From contig JARCOQ010000005.1 in the NCBI GenBank assembly GCA_029207755.1, forward strand, positions 54,711,563 to 54,775,562: a stretch of 64,000 nt of DNA, written 5' to 3'. The notes under the pieces are model-generated. The model saw only the letters and a list, made by a program, of their open reading frames with translations, was not told where the DNA came from and made no database searches. The position numbers were made by a program, and so were the translations under genes. Source of the stretch: Chamaea fasciata. Its lineage: Eukaryota > Chordata > Aves > Passeriformes > Sylviidae. Shown here piece after piece: positions 24,196-35,473 of the stretch. Position 1 is the first letter of the stretch. Each line of letters opens with the position of its first letter.

Positions 24196-25119
24196 GTAAA
24201 GCGTTTTGAGCTGAGATTTTATAGGGCTGTTATTAGAGGGGCTGCACCTTTGTAAGGGGAGAAAAACATGCCTCCTGTGCCTGGCCCCTGTTACAGAAAA
24301 GGACTGTCTGAAATGTTGGGATTTTTTGGTCCAAGGGATAAAATAACCCTTCTCAAAAACCATTTGGGTTCTGTGTTGGAGGAGTGCATGTTTATATCCT
24401 CAGAATTGCTTGGGGATCCCAGCACAGCCACATGGCACTGAGAAGGGTCTAAATGTCCCTGTTAGTAAGGTTCCTGTGCACAATTGGTGGATCACTTACC
24501 ACAGACTTGAAGAGCACCAGAAATCTCTGGGTACTGCCCTTTTTCCAAAGTATTACAATTGAAGGCTTTGAGATGCTCTGTGTGTCCCTGCTATCAGTTC
24601 TTTTGGTAGAAATTACTGTCCCCATAGCAACCTCTGCAAAATGTATTTTCTGCAAATATACCTCTCAAATGTACCAGGAGCCTCCCTGCCAGCTGTGGTT
24701 GGGGTGGTTTGAGCTGAGCTCCAAAATGTGCCAGCAGCTCAGCTGTGGGGCAACAGCTTCCAAGAGAAGGGCTGTAATGGGTGGGTGGGAGCAGATCTGC
24801 AGGTCATATAAAAGACATTTAAGGTCAGTGCAGATGTTTGCCGAGTTTGCTTTCTTAAGCCTTCCTTGCTCTATGATTTTAATCGGGTAATAGTTCTCAA
24901 TTGCTGCATTAAGGCCTAATATATTTTCTGTAGTAGTGGAGTGTACTTCAGCACCTGAGACACTGTGGTGATATGGTTATAAATTGTATCCTTCAATGTT
25001 TTCATGAAAAAATACTTTGTTTGCCTTGATTCTCCCTCTCTCTCTCTCTCTCTCTTTTTTTTTTTATTTATTTATTTATTTTTTTTTTTTTTTTTGTGTT
25101 CCTTTCCTCCACACACCAG
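24196..25119 (+). other. ITPR2: ITPR2 intron E4-E5
   Basis: 924 bases, GT-AG. The last 90 bases are an unusual composite pyrimidine tract, listed separately. The rest holds nothing I recognise. Confidence 0.92.
25031..25105 (+). repeat. Composite CT / T / TTTA low-complexity tract at a splice acceptor
   Basis: A CT repeat (about 25031-25054), a T run, several TTTA units (about 25066-25078) and a second T run reach to 15 bases before the E5 acceptor. There is no AG dinucleotide between 25031 and the acceptor at 25118-25119. The branch point is therefore probably in the TTTA part or upstream of the whole tract. Confidence 0.9.
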
Positions 25120-25320
25120 AATTTTTTAAGACATCAAAACAATAAAACAAATTACAACCTCGTTTGTGAGACCCTTCAGTTTTTGGACTGCATCTGTGGG
25201 AGCACCACAGGTGGGCTGGGCTTATTGGGGCTTTACATCAATGAGAGGAACGTGGCTCTTGTCAACCAGACGCTGGAAAGCTTGACGGAATATTGCCAGG
25301 GCCCGTGCCATGAAAACCAG
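25120..25320 (+). CDS. ITPR2: ITPR2 exon E5 (RIH-associated domain, GLGLLG ATP-site motif)
   Basis: 201 bases, 67 codons, phase 0 at both ends; the acceptor is CACACCAG and the donor GTAGGA. The peptide begins [20 protein letters not shown] and continues [47 protein letters not shown]. This is the core of the RIH-associated domain and is nearly invariant among the receptor types. GLGLLG, encoded at 25213-25230, is the ATPB motif that mutational work linked to ATP stimulation of the type 2 receptor; later structures place bound ATP near the membrane, so its direct role is debated. Confidence 0.97.
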
Positions 25321-27263
25321 GTAGGACTCAGGAGCTTCTGGCTGCAGAAGGCTGTATCTGAATGTTGGTGTCTGGGTGCTTATCACAAACCTTTCAGTAT
25401 TCCTGGTAACATAAATTCACTTGGAGCTGCTATGACTATCCTTAACACACTTCAAGCTTTCATGAGGCCTGAGCGACCCTTTTAAGTGAGAACTTGAAAC
25501 AGACTCTTCCTGCAGTATCTCTTCTTCCTCTGAAGGTTTGCAATCCTTTTGGAGAGAGTTTCATGTTTCACATTGCTGTGTCCATGGCTTAAACCTCACT
25601 TTGTGGGACTGGATTTTCAGTCACAGTTTTGGAAGTGGATTGCAAACGCGGACTTGTGTTCTTCATTTTCACACATTTTGCCCTTGTTGTTTCTTTATAC
25701 ACCTTGCCAAACATTTAGTTTCCTTATTTCACACAACTGCCACAGAGTTCAACTTGCGCTCCTGCCATACCACCTGGCAGCATCTTTAATTATGGTGCCA
25801 GTAGTGAAATGGATGAGACTAAAGACCACGCTTCTGGTCTCCTGTGCCTTGCTCACTGCAGCCTTTTGAAGTGACACAGCTATGACTTTTGGTAAAAGTC
25901 TCTTTAGTGCCACGCTGAAGAACTATAGAAAGGTAAAGGATGTGGTTACATGCTGCCATATTTGTTCTGAAGAGAACTGCAGTAAAGTTGTCACAGTGGA
26001 TGAAACTGCAGAATTTTTGCTATGGATTAGCAGTGAGAAAATTGTGGTGAGCAAAATTACAGAAGCAATCTATTCTCTATGCTAGAAATAGCTGGAGAAA
26101 TACATGCAATATTAATGCTTCTTCATTAATGTGCACCAATGAAATGTAAAGTGCTATTACTGCCATTGCTGGTAATCAGCTGCCTTTACTTAATATTTTA
26201 AAAACAAACAAAAATCCTTTAGTGGAATAAATTTTGAACTCTCATATTTAATCCAATTATGAATGGGAAAAACAGCTGTAAAAAAAGTAGAGCTACAGGA
26301 CTGGAGATGAAAAAAGTGTTATAAGTTAACGTGTTCTCCAACAAAGTTATGTGAGAAGCATGGGAGGAACACTGATATGGAAGGGAATGATGAACTGCAC
26401 TTTATTACTTAGACCTATCTGCTGGGAAGTCATTCAGAATTTGAATTACACTTGTTTACACCAACTGCAAGTCTAATTCGATATATTTCAGGGGCAAATG
26501 CTCCATGCTCTAATTTTCATTTTTCCCCTTCTCTCTGTCTTTTCCTTTCCTATTGTCCCATAAACCTGCCAGAGGAAAAAGTGCCGTAGGCTCTTGTGTA
26601 ACCAGCTGTTATGCACAAGGCCTAGAAGGTCCAGAACTCCAGCTGTAAAGGTATTTGGGAAGTACCACTGGTCACAAATGCAGTTTTGAATTCCATATCC
26701 AGAAATACCCTTCTTTGCAGCACATGTCCAGTTGCATGGAGAGAACTTTGATTTTCATGAACATTTTTTGCTGTAACAGCGATATTAATACTGCCTGCTG
26801 AGGGCAAATGAAGAATCTGAGCGTGCAAATTTGGTTGTGCCTGCAGTCAAGCTTGTCTTTTATGTCTGAGGCTGGCATGTGCTCAGCTGAATCTGGCAGT
26901 GCTCCTGAGGGCTGCTGTCTGCAAGTTGTACCGCTTGGTGCCAAGCCCTGCGGGATTCTCTGGGAGTAGATTTTAGCTTGCACCACCTTTTTTCCAGTTG
27001 GTTATTTCACTACTGGCAGTGTTTGGGTTCGTTCTGTACACACAAGTCTCCCCCAGCACTTCCTGTGGCGTGTTTTCAGGTTGTTCTGCCTTGGCTGAAA
27101 GGTTATCACTGTTGCAAGGTGTTTTAAGTTGTGGGTCCTTCTTTTGGAAATTTCTTGATGTGCATATTCTCTTCCCCTCTGTGGGTGTGTTGTCTCCCTC
27201 TTTTTCCCACTCCTCCCCTCCCTTCCTTCTGCGCCTGCCCCATTCCCTTCTCTTATTTTGCAG
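25321..27263 (+). other. ITPR2: ITPR2 intron E5-E6
   Basis: 1,943 bases, GT-AG, with a long C/T-rich stretch (about 27160-27260) leading into the acceptor TTATTTTGCAG. No interspersed repeat was recognised. Confidence 0.92.
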
Positions 27264-27374
27264 ACATGCATAGCCACCCATGAGTCTAATGGGATTGACA
27301 TTATAATTGCTCTCATCTTGAATGACATAAACCCTCTTGGCAAATACTGCATGGACTTGGTGCTTCAGCTCAAG
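27264..27374 (+). CDS. ITPR2: ITPR2 exon E6 (RIH-associated domain, end)
   Basis: 111 bases, 37 codons, phase 0 at both ends, donor CAAG|GTACAG. The peptide is [20 protein letters not shown] followed by [17 protein letters not shown]. It closes the RIH-associated domain. The codon at 27348-27350 is TGC (Cys); I recall Arg at this place ([11 protein letters not shown] in type 2/3, KKRMDLVLELK in type 1). The change fits a single C-to-T transition at a CpG. The rest of the exon matches the family closely, so the exon call is not in doubt. Confidence 0.97.
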
Positions 27375-27602
27375 GTACAGTATATGTAAATTTGTTTATT
27401 TGAACTTGGGTAGCAACAGAAGACATACCTATGTGACAGCTCTAGGCAGCCTGACATTTACTTAATCTTGCCATAGCACAATATACGCTGAAGCTTTTGG
27501 GAAAAAAAAGCTTGCAAAGGAGTTCATCTCAGCTTCTGAATCCTTATCAGGCCCTCTGCTACAGGCCTTTTGACCCACTGCTGTGTTTGGGACTATGTCC
27601 TC

Positions 27603-27605
<3 letters not shown>

Positions 27606-27654
<49 letters not shown>
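27606..27654 (+). repeat. 49-base uninterrupted T tract
   Basis: Every base from 27606 to 27654 is T, about 230 bases downstream of E6. No adjacent retrocopy or duplicated flank was found. Confidence 0.95.
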
Positions 27655-27659
<5 letters not shown>

Positions 27660-28671
27660 CCATCAATCAGGCATGATACAGCTAGCATGAAAAGTCTGTA
27701 TTGTGGAAGTAAAATCTCTCAAGATTGATAAATAGCCACACTGTACAGGCATGCAACAAGTCAGGCATTCTCTCTACATACCGAACTCTTAAAAGTTATT
27801 TGAGAAGGAAATGCTGTGAAAAAGAGTAATACATCAGATGACCTGCAATGTCAAATAAGGTTGAAAACAAAGTTCAAGTAAATTGTACTTTATTTCCATT
27901 CTCAGTGTCCTCTGGGGAGGAACTCCACAAAGTGTAGAGTGTGAGAGCAAAGCCTGGAGCAGGAGGGCTTGTAATGTAATTTTGTTCTGTATTCTGGGGA
28001 GAGTTGGACAGGCTCGTAGATAAGATTCTGCTGTCTGTGTGCCAGTGCATGCAGAGGGGAGCTCTGCAGTTGTACTCTCTGCCAAGCAGGGTAGAATCTG
28101 TCCGGGAGGAGCCCTGGGTTATTGCCTTTTCTTGACTCCCAAATTAAGTATTTCCATTGCAGATGGTCTGTTTCCTCCCCAGACCAGCAAATACTTTGTG
28201 GTAGCTGCATTGCATCATGTTGGCAACGTTATCCATGTCTAATAAAATAATTAATACAGCTATATATCATGTACAATGAAACATTGAATCAACAGTGCCT
28301 TACATATGATTTTAATAACTGTAATTACATTTTTGAATGGCAATGTAATTCAGGGCCCCCTCTAGCAAAACACTTAGGCAGACATTTAACTTTGAACATG
28401 CAGACAGTTCTTTTGAAGTCCAAATTTCAGTCTGTGTAAAGATGTAGCTGCATTCACTCCAGTGCCATTTTGATTTATCATTGTCATGAGGCCAGCAAAT
28501 GCTTGTAGCACAGCTTTTCTGTGTAGTAACCAAAAGTGGAGTTTAGACACACTTCTGCAAGTACCAGTGTGACCCTGCTCACAGGAGGCTGGCTGTGCTC
28601 AGACTCACCCAACTGGCAAAAATTGTGAATGATTGCAGAGGTTCAGACTGTGGAAATGATTCCTATTTTGC

Positions 28672-29172
28672 AGAATCACAGAGTCATTTGCTTTAGTAGG
28701 GATGTCTCAAGGTCATCTTGTCCAAGCCCCCTGCTCAAGCAGGATCAGCTAGAGCAGGTTTCTCAGGACCACGTCCAGCTGAATATCTCCACAACTGGAG
28801 ACTCCACAACCATTTTGGGCAGCCTATCCCACTGTTTGATCCCTCTCACAGTTTAAAGCTGTTTTCTTGTGTATAGATAGAATTTCATGGGTGTTCTGTC
28901 TCTTGCCCTCTCACTGGATACTGCTGAGAGGGGTCTGGCACCCTCTTCTGCATTTCCTCTCACCAGATATTTATACACATTGATAAGATCCATCTAAGCC
29001 ATCTGTACTCCAGGCTGAACAGTCACAATTTTCAGTGGCTCCTGAAATGAAAAATGCTCTATTCCCTTCATCATTTTTATGGCTTTTTGCTAGACCCATT
29101 CCATTATGTTCATATCACTTTTGTACTGGAACTGGACATGTTGCTGGGCAAGATGTGATCTCAAGAATTGGA
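28672..29172 (-). mobile_element. CR1 retroposon fragment, antisense (sense on - strand)
   Basis: Read on the + strand it starts AGAATCACAGAGTCATTTG, continues with TCATCTTGTCCAAGCCCCCT, GCTCAAGCAGGATCAGCTAG, AGCAGGTTTCTCAGGACCAC, then a CTCCAGGCTGAACAGTC segment and TTGTACTGGAACTGGACATG, which is the reverse complement of the standard CR1 3' region in the right order over about 500 bases. It is moderately diverged and 5'-truncated. No open reverse-transcriptase frame remains. Confidence 0.92.
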
Positions 29173-30857
29173 TCCAAATTAAGAAGCTGCTGGTTTTGAT
29201 TCTGAGTGGCAACACATTGAAATAATAAAGCAATGAGTTTACCAAGTAATGTTTAACACCGACACTCTGTCAGTGTTCATAGGCAACTTTGAAGTTGCAA
29301 ATTAATACATTTTGCAGTGAAAATACAGAATTCAAAGTATACAGGCCCATATATTTACACTTCCAAACAAGCTTAGACACTGTTTACGGGGAACATTGTA
29401 CATTGAACTTACACCCTCAACCAAAGGAAAGGCAACGCAGAGTTATATTTTCTCATGCCAATTTAGTTTAGCTTGTTTTGCACATAGTTTTTGATGTGGT
29501 ATTTAATTACATCTTCATGGATTATATTTTCCAGTGGACTCCCTAATCATTTAGTGAGCAGAGCAGACAGTGTTCAGTGAGTGCACAGATGTTCAGTGTT
29601 CTATTCTGCCTCTTTTTATTTCGAGTGTGACCCCCTGGCCTTCCGTACTGACCGGTGTGTAAGCCCTAGCACACAGCAAGAGCTCAATATCTGCTGCATC
29701 TGTGACAGGATGAAGAGACATTGTCAGTTGAAGGGTACAGAGAGTCTAAGACAAGTGTCTTCCTTTTTTCCCTCATAGCTGTATCGAGTTGCTTCACTCA
29801 TTAATTTGTTTTTCCAAAGTTCTTATCAGGAGGTGAGATGGGAGCCCAGGTAAAGGTGAAATGAAGAGTAGAAGTGCTTTGGGCTGTGCTGTTTTTTAGC
29901 ACCTGGAAACTGATTTTTCACCTTACTAATGTGTTATGAACTTTGTGCTGCATTTTCCAAGTGATGGATATCTTTTCCTTACTGATGTTTGGGATTGGAA
30001 ATCAGATCCTAGACTCTCCAAATGTGCAGAAAGTAAGGAATAAGTAGCCAAATAACCATCTCAAATGCCTGCTGTAATTCTAGGCCATGGCAAGGCACTT
30101 TTGCTGAGTCAGTAGCAAGAAGCTGGATGTTGATGACACAAAGTCCTACCTACCCTCTACCTTTCCCAGCTTCCTGGAAGCTGCAGCAGGCTTCTGTCCA
30201 TCCCTGGGGTTGTCTGCACTGGGAAAGAGCTTCAAAGTCCTCCTCAGCCATGATGGAGTGGACTGATGCCTTCCTCCTGTTTCCTCCCTTTCCTTATCAA
30301 GCTAACTGGGGGCCTGTCATGGCCCCTTCCCTCTTCTTTAGTTTGAGATACTACCAATGCTACCATTACTGACTTGGTCTCCACTGTAAAGGGAAATCTG
30401 CAGCAGATGAGGAAGCATCCTCCTTTCCAGGGCAGCATCCTGTTAGGAATCTTCATCAAAATGCTGTCCTCTCCCTTCCCCTGTTCTCGTTCACTGTGCA
30501 CATTAAACTTCTGCAGTGTTGGTCACAAGGTGAAGAGTCTGATTAGACCTTTCCTATGGATGGTCGTGATTTGATTTGGAAACAGAAGGAAAGGGACATG
30601 GATGTTGAAGTGCTGTTCTTCTTTGCTGTTCTCCTTGAGCCAGTTCCAGTTAGGTCTTTTCTTCTCACCTCTTGCTCTTTATTCTTATCTCATTCCTGTG
30701 TTGGCAAGCCCAGCCTCCTCTGTCCTGGCTTCTGTCTCAGCTCCCAGTCTCTTCTGCCAGAAGTTTCTAATTTTCCAGTTACATACAGGTCTTCATTCTA
30801 ATCTCCTCTCCTTCCATTTACCTTCAGTCTCATCCTTCAGTCCTCTAGTCAGAGGTG

Positions 30858-30990
30858 TTTAATCTTCAGCCTAACACAGTCCTGAGCAAGCTGCTTTGAG
30901 CAGGGGCTGGACTGCTGGAGTCTTAGTCCAGAGGGCAGCCTTTAGTGTGTGGTTTTATGATCCAACCTGCACAGTTCTGTGATTCTGTGC
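30858..30990 (+). mobile_element. Degraded CR1 3' end, sense on + strand
   Basis: GCAAGCTGCTTTGAGCAGGG followed by GCTGGACTG and a terminal TTCTGTGATTCTGTG matches the CR1 end (usual CTGCTCTGAGCAGGGGNTTGGACT, then the ATTCTGTG octamers). The middle is scrambled, so it is an old copy. Confidence 0.75.
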
Positions 30991-32200
30991 TCACCAAGAA
31001 TAACCCCTGTGGGCTTTTAGCTGTGAAATTGGTGTGTTTCTGCTCTATAATACTCAAATTGTAATTTACAAAATGCTTCCAAGTTGGGCAAGTTTGACTG
31101 GGAGACCCCAACTCGTGTGATTGTTCTATTGGCCTCTGGTGCTCCATATTTTCAGCTCTATTATCAAAACTTGGGGATACAAAGGTTGCTTTAAAAACAA
31201 GTTGCTTGAGCATGTAGGGAGTAACATCTTTCTTTTTTGCCCCGGTCCCAAAAACAGCTGAACCCTTTTCCTCTGAAACTGCCTATGCCAATTATCTGAG
31301 GCACACTGGAGAAATTTCAGCTGGAATTATTGATAATGGCAATAAGCAGCTGAGAATGAGGTTGTAGGGTGGGTTGGCAATTTTCCTGGCCCCTACCTTT
31401 TCTCTTGTGCCTGTCTCCTGCTTCCAAGTGTTCCAACAGCTGTAACAGGGAATGATGGGGATGCTGTGACAAGTCAGCCAAGGCAACCCTGCTCTGCCAG
31501 AAAGCAGTCAAACTTCCAGAACCATTCTTCCTCTCCACTTCAGCTGATTTGACTGGAAGACAGGCAGGTCTCTGAAGTCTGGGGCACCACTGGGCTACTG
31601 TGGCTAAAGCTCATGCTGTGTAATCCTGAGGAGCAGTCTTGGTGAAAAGCAGCCAGTTGACAAAGAAAAGGTTGTCTATATATATTCCCCCAGGAATATT
31701 TAGTAGTGAAACAAAATCTCAGGATTGTATGAAAACAGTTTATTTTACAGCTTTTCAAATAATAACCAGTTGGATTTCATAAAAACCAAAGGGGAAGGAA
31801 ACCTGCCTGAATGATAAAACCTTTTGTGTAATATGTTTTGTAATTACCTCTGTTGAGTCTCATTTTAACAGAAAGCCAAGGCAAAAATTGCTGGGTGGGC
31901 AATAAGGAAAGGAAATGGAATTTTATTTCTTGTGCACAGTCTGCAGCAACACTGTATTTAAGTCAAATATTTTTCAGTGTTTAAAATTTTCCTTCCAATA
32001 TAGCGTGCAGAGTTAGTGTTACGGTATGCTGACATTTAAAAAAAACCTATTAAATATTTCAGTAAAATAAAAGATGCAAGTTGTTGAAAATCTTATCCAG
32101 TAAAAAAGTGGTCCTCATAATCTCAATTAAAACAAATGCAAGGGTCATTAATCTCTGAAAGAGAGTTAAAATTTGCATTAATTTGGTTTTGTATCTCTAG

Positions 32201-32296
32201 AACAATGCCTCCAAGCTTTTGCTGGCTATTATGGAAAGCAGGCAAGACAGTGAGAATGCGGAAAGAATCCTTTTCAACATGAGACCAAGAGAACTG
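32201..32296 (+). CDS. ITPR2: ITPR2 exon E7 (cytoplasmic, post RIH-associated domain)
   Basis: 96 bases, 32 codons, phase 0 at both ends; acceptor TTTTGTATCTCTAG, donor CTG|GTGAGA. The peptide is [20 protein letters not shown] followed by [26 protein letters not shown] is nearly identical in all IP3 receptors; the usual next residue is His (RHDSENAER) and here it is Gln. The segment is part of the helical linker between the RIH-associated domain and the membrane. It continues directly into E8 ([11 protein letters not shown]). Confidence 0.97.
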
Positions 32297-33470
32297 GTGA
32301 GAAAACTTGTGAATATTCATAAATCTTTTGGCTGAAAAAAAAAATCTGTCATTAAACATTTTTAAAATGATCTGTATCTAAGCTGAGAAGTGTTGGCAGC
32401 GGATGGTGGCACAATGTATCAGGATAGTACTAATTCACAAAAAGTACTTTAAAAGGATCAAGCATGCGTGATTTCAGTCTTTACGACTTCATTATTTTTA
32501 TCCGTTCCAAGCACTTTTCTGTAATTGTTTCCTAACTAAATTATCATATTCTGGTAGACTGTCTTCAAGTGCAGTTTGTCAGGGGCTGGCAAATTAGGCT
32601 TGTACAGTTTGTGAAGCAGTGCTAACAGAAATGTGTGTGTAGACATAGAATATATTTAATATACATGTATGTTATTTATTTATGTCTCATGAACAAAGAG
32701 AGTTCCAAGCAGTTGTTGCTGTGTTTTGGAACAACCCTGATGTTTATGGAGGTCTCCAGGAACTTCAAATGGGTTGGAAATCTGGGGAAGTAATTTCCAA
32801 TACGACTTGACTGTGTAACAACAGAGACTGAGAGATCTGGGAATTCTTGAGGGATTCTGGGGGAGAATCTGAGGGCATCATCCCTGCCCTTAGGCAGAGC
32901 CCAGTGCCTGCTGGTTTCAGGGATTCATCACTATGGTGGCTTCTCAGCAAAACAAGGCCATCCCCAGCGTACAACTGCAGGATCAGGCCTTGTGTGGTGA
33001 GCCCTATGGTGGTCCTGTAACAGGCTTTTGAACATTTGGAATTTCCCCAGCACCTTGCCCAGATCTTCCTTTCCTTTTTGGTTTAGGTGTGTTTTTTTTC
33101 CTGTGAAATTTTGCTGCTGCCTGCTCTGGCCAGAGGAAGATCATGGCTGCACTCTAAGTGCTGCACACCACTCCCTGCCGTATCTAGAGCAGTTTTAGAA
33201 GCATTTGTGAAAATACCTGCTCACAAAGGCTCAGCATTCCTGTTCCTTTCTCATGGTTGCTGATGAAAAATGTAGCAGTTTGGAGCTTCATAAATCCTTC
33301 AAGCTTGTCTTTATTCAGAAAGTGTTTCTCAGGCTGCTCGCTCTTGTTGCAGAACTGCAGGGCACCCGATCAGGCTGGAGCTGAACGAAGTGGCTGTGTT
33401 CAAACCCAGTGTGTTTTTTCCCCAAGAACCACATTTATTTCATCTCTCCCTGGCTGGGTTTGTGTTGCAG
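32297..33470 (+). other. ITPR2: ITPR2 intron E7-E8
   Basis: 1,174 bases, GT-AG, acceptor TTTGTGTTGCAG. No repeat element was recognised. Confidence 0.92.
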
Positions 33471-33590
33471 GTGGACGTGATGAAGAATGCTTACAACCAA
33501 GGTCTGGAATGTGACCACGAGGAGGAGAATGGAGATGATGGCATCTCCCCAAAAGATGTTGGCCATAATATCTATATTTTGGCACATCAG
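33471..33590 (+). CDS. ITPR2: ITPR2 exon E8 (cytoplasmic linker)
   Basis: 120 bases, 40 codons, phase 0 at both ends, donor CAG|GTATGT. The peptide is [20 protein letters not shown], then [33 protein letters not shown] is type 2-like; types 1 and 3 have KKAYMQG or KKAYLQE followed by different acidic stretches. [11 protein letters not shown] is conserved in all. The acidic HEEENGDDG run is the variable part. It is followed by the largest complete intron in the window. Confidence 0.97.
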
Positions 33591-34111
33591 GTATGTCTTA
33601 CTTGTTTTATGACAGTTTCCAGAAAAGCATTACATGGTTAAACTCTACCTTGTCACGGGTGGAGTCATGCATTTCAGTGGTAAGAGAGAACTAACAATGT
33701 GTTTATTGATAAAAATGAAACTTTGATAGCAGATGTGACAGTGGCACACTTGATTGTTCACTGCATACAGGACAGGCTCAGCCAACACTGTCAGAGAGAC
33801 CCTCCTGTTGAGTCACGATGCTAAGAAACGATCCCCTTGCATTCTAAACCCCTTCTCAGAGGGCAGTTTAGGGGCAGCTGGATCCAGACTTAGTCCCCGC
33901 TTTGCCCAACAGTTTATGTCTAAAGGTTTATCTAAACATGATCAATCCTTTATATCGTTTAGCCATCAAGAATTCAGAGTTTAGCATTCTTTTAACCACT
34001 CATCAAGAGTCTCTTGTAGTAAGGAATCCCTCAGTCTTGATGAGCAACCTTGAGAGCCATCCCCTGCCCAAAGGGAGATCCTGAATATGTTGGTCCTTCC
34101 ACTGAGGAGAA

Positions 34112-34141
34112 ATTTCACACAAATTGTTATTTGTGTGAAAT
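34112..34141. repeat. Perfect 13-bp inverted repeat with 4-base loop
   Basis: ATTTCACACAAAT (34112-34124), a TGTT loop, then ATTTGTGTGAAAT (34129-34141) form an exact stem. No poly-T typical of a Pol III or intrinsic terminator follows, and no miRNA-length stem extends beyond it. Confidence 0.95.
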
Positions 34142-35121
34142 AGGAATGGAGAGCAAAACAGTGACTGTCCCTTTAGCTTTGTCTTCTTTTAACATTAACA
34201 GATCATTTATATCAATCAAATCATAAATTGTGTTACCATTACTACTAGTGCATTTTAAATAATGCCTTCAGTTGTGATACCAAGTGAACTTGATTTCAGA
34301 AGATTCCTATTATTTTAAATATATTACTTTGCCAATAAGAATAATTGGGCCTTTTCACTGCTTTCTCCTTTTGAATTATGCTGTAGTGCCCTCAAGCTTT
34401 TTCTGATCACTTTTACTTCTCTACTGGTGAAGGTAGAATGTACGCTGAAGGTTGTTATTTAATGGGCTATTTATTCTTCAGAGTAACTGGTGTCAAAAAT
34501 AGTTTATCTTTCAATTACATTCAGAGTATTGAAAATTTTTTTGTAACTGAAAGAATAAGAACCACAAAATTCTTGTTTATATCATAAATTACAGGATTTG
34601 GTATTTCATATAAGGGCCAAATTAAAAAAAAATGTTTTTCCCTAAGTAAGAAGAAATAAACAGATGGGGATAAGGGAGTGTTCCTCATTCATTATGTTTA
34701 TTAAGTGTTGTTAGGAACTAAATACTTGGTGGAAAATAAAGAAAAGAAAGCAATCTATAGTTGCAGTAGCATTATGCAATGTTTCTTTCAAGCAAGAAAT
34801 GCAAAAAAAACCAGTTACTGAGTTATGCTGGCGGGCTCCAAGCACATTTAAATAAGTAGGTATTGTTATTATGTTTCTAGTGGTGTGGTTGACCATGTTC
34901 TACTCTCCTGCTGTGTGTGGGGCTGTACCTAAGATACCCATCAGAGATGACAATATTTTTAGAAAGCATCTGCAGCTCCTTACCTTGTCGGAATTTACTC
35001 CTTGTCTGAATGCTTATGATGAAAATTTAAATGCCTGCCAAATCGAAATGTCGGTATTTTCTGTCTTCTGCCTACAGTTTGTGTTAAATTACTTAACAGG
35101 GTCTGTGACATGGAAAATACG

Positions 35122-35147
35122 GTTGGGGGGTGGGGGTGGGGAGGTGG
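35122..35147 (+). repeat. G-rich patch
   Basis: Runs of six, five and four G separated by single T residues, followed by GG pairs. Only three tracts have three or more G, so a canonical four-tract quadruplex is not met. Confidence 0.7.
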
Positions 35148-35438
35148 AATATAGGCCTAAAGCTACGTATGAAGTGTCTGCTGGGGTCATTTTACACAAG
35201 AGGTCACTGCCAGGGGTACACCAGCTGGCTGAGGTTTAGGTTAAGCTCTGTCCCTAGGTTCATGTCCATGGTGCTGGGGAGGTCCACGGTGCCACTCCAC
35301 AGCTATTCCTGATCCATAGCTGGCGTTTCAGTTGCATAAGGGTGGATATTTTTGCAGCAACTTACTGAGCTCCTTCCTGTTCTGTAAAATTAAATGTCAT
35401 GATTGGCTCTGTATGCTGTAAAAATATCCATCTTTTTA

Positions 35439-35439
<1 letters not shown>

Positions 35440-35471
<32 letters not shown>
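35440..35471 (+). repeat. 32-base A tract
   Basis: Uninterrupted A from 35440 to 35471, followed by GAAAGAAAAAG. No retrocopy body was recognised upstream. Confidence 0.95.

Positions 35472-35473
<2 letters not shown>

Larger units (their letters stand above)
27375..32200 (+). other. ITPR2: ITPR2 intron E6-E7
   Basis: 4,826 bases, GT-AG. It carries a 49-base T tract at 27606, a 500-base antisense CR1 at 28.67-29.17 kb and a degraded CR1 tail near 30.86-30.99 kb. The remainder is AT-rich intron without recognised content. Confidence 0.92.

Noticed and set aside
33650..34145. Possible retroviral LTR fragment
   Set aside because: The texture differs from the neighbouring intron, but I could not define TG...CA ends, a polyadenylation signal in context, a primer-binding site or a target-site duplication.
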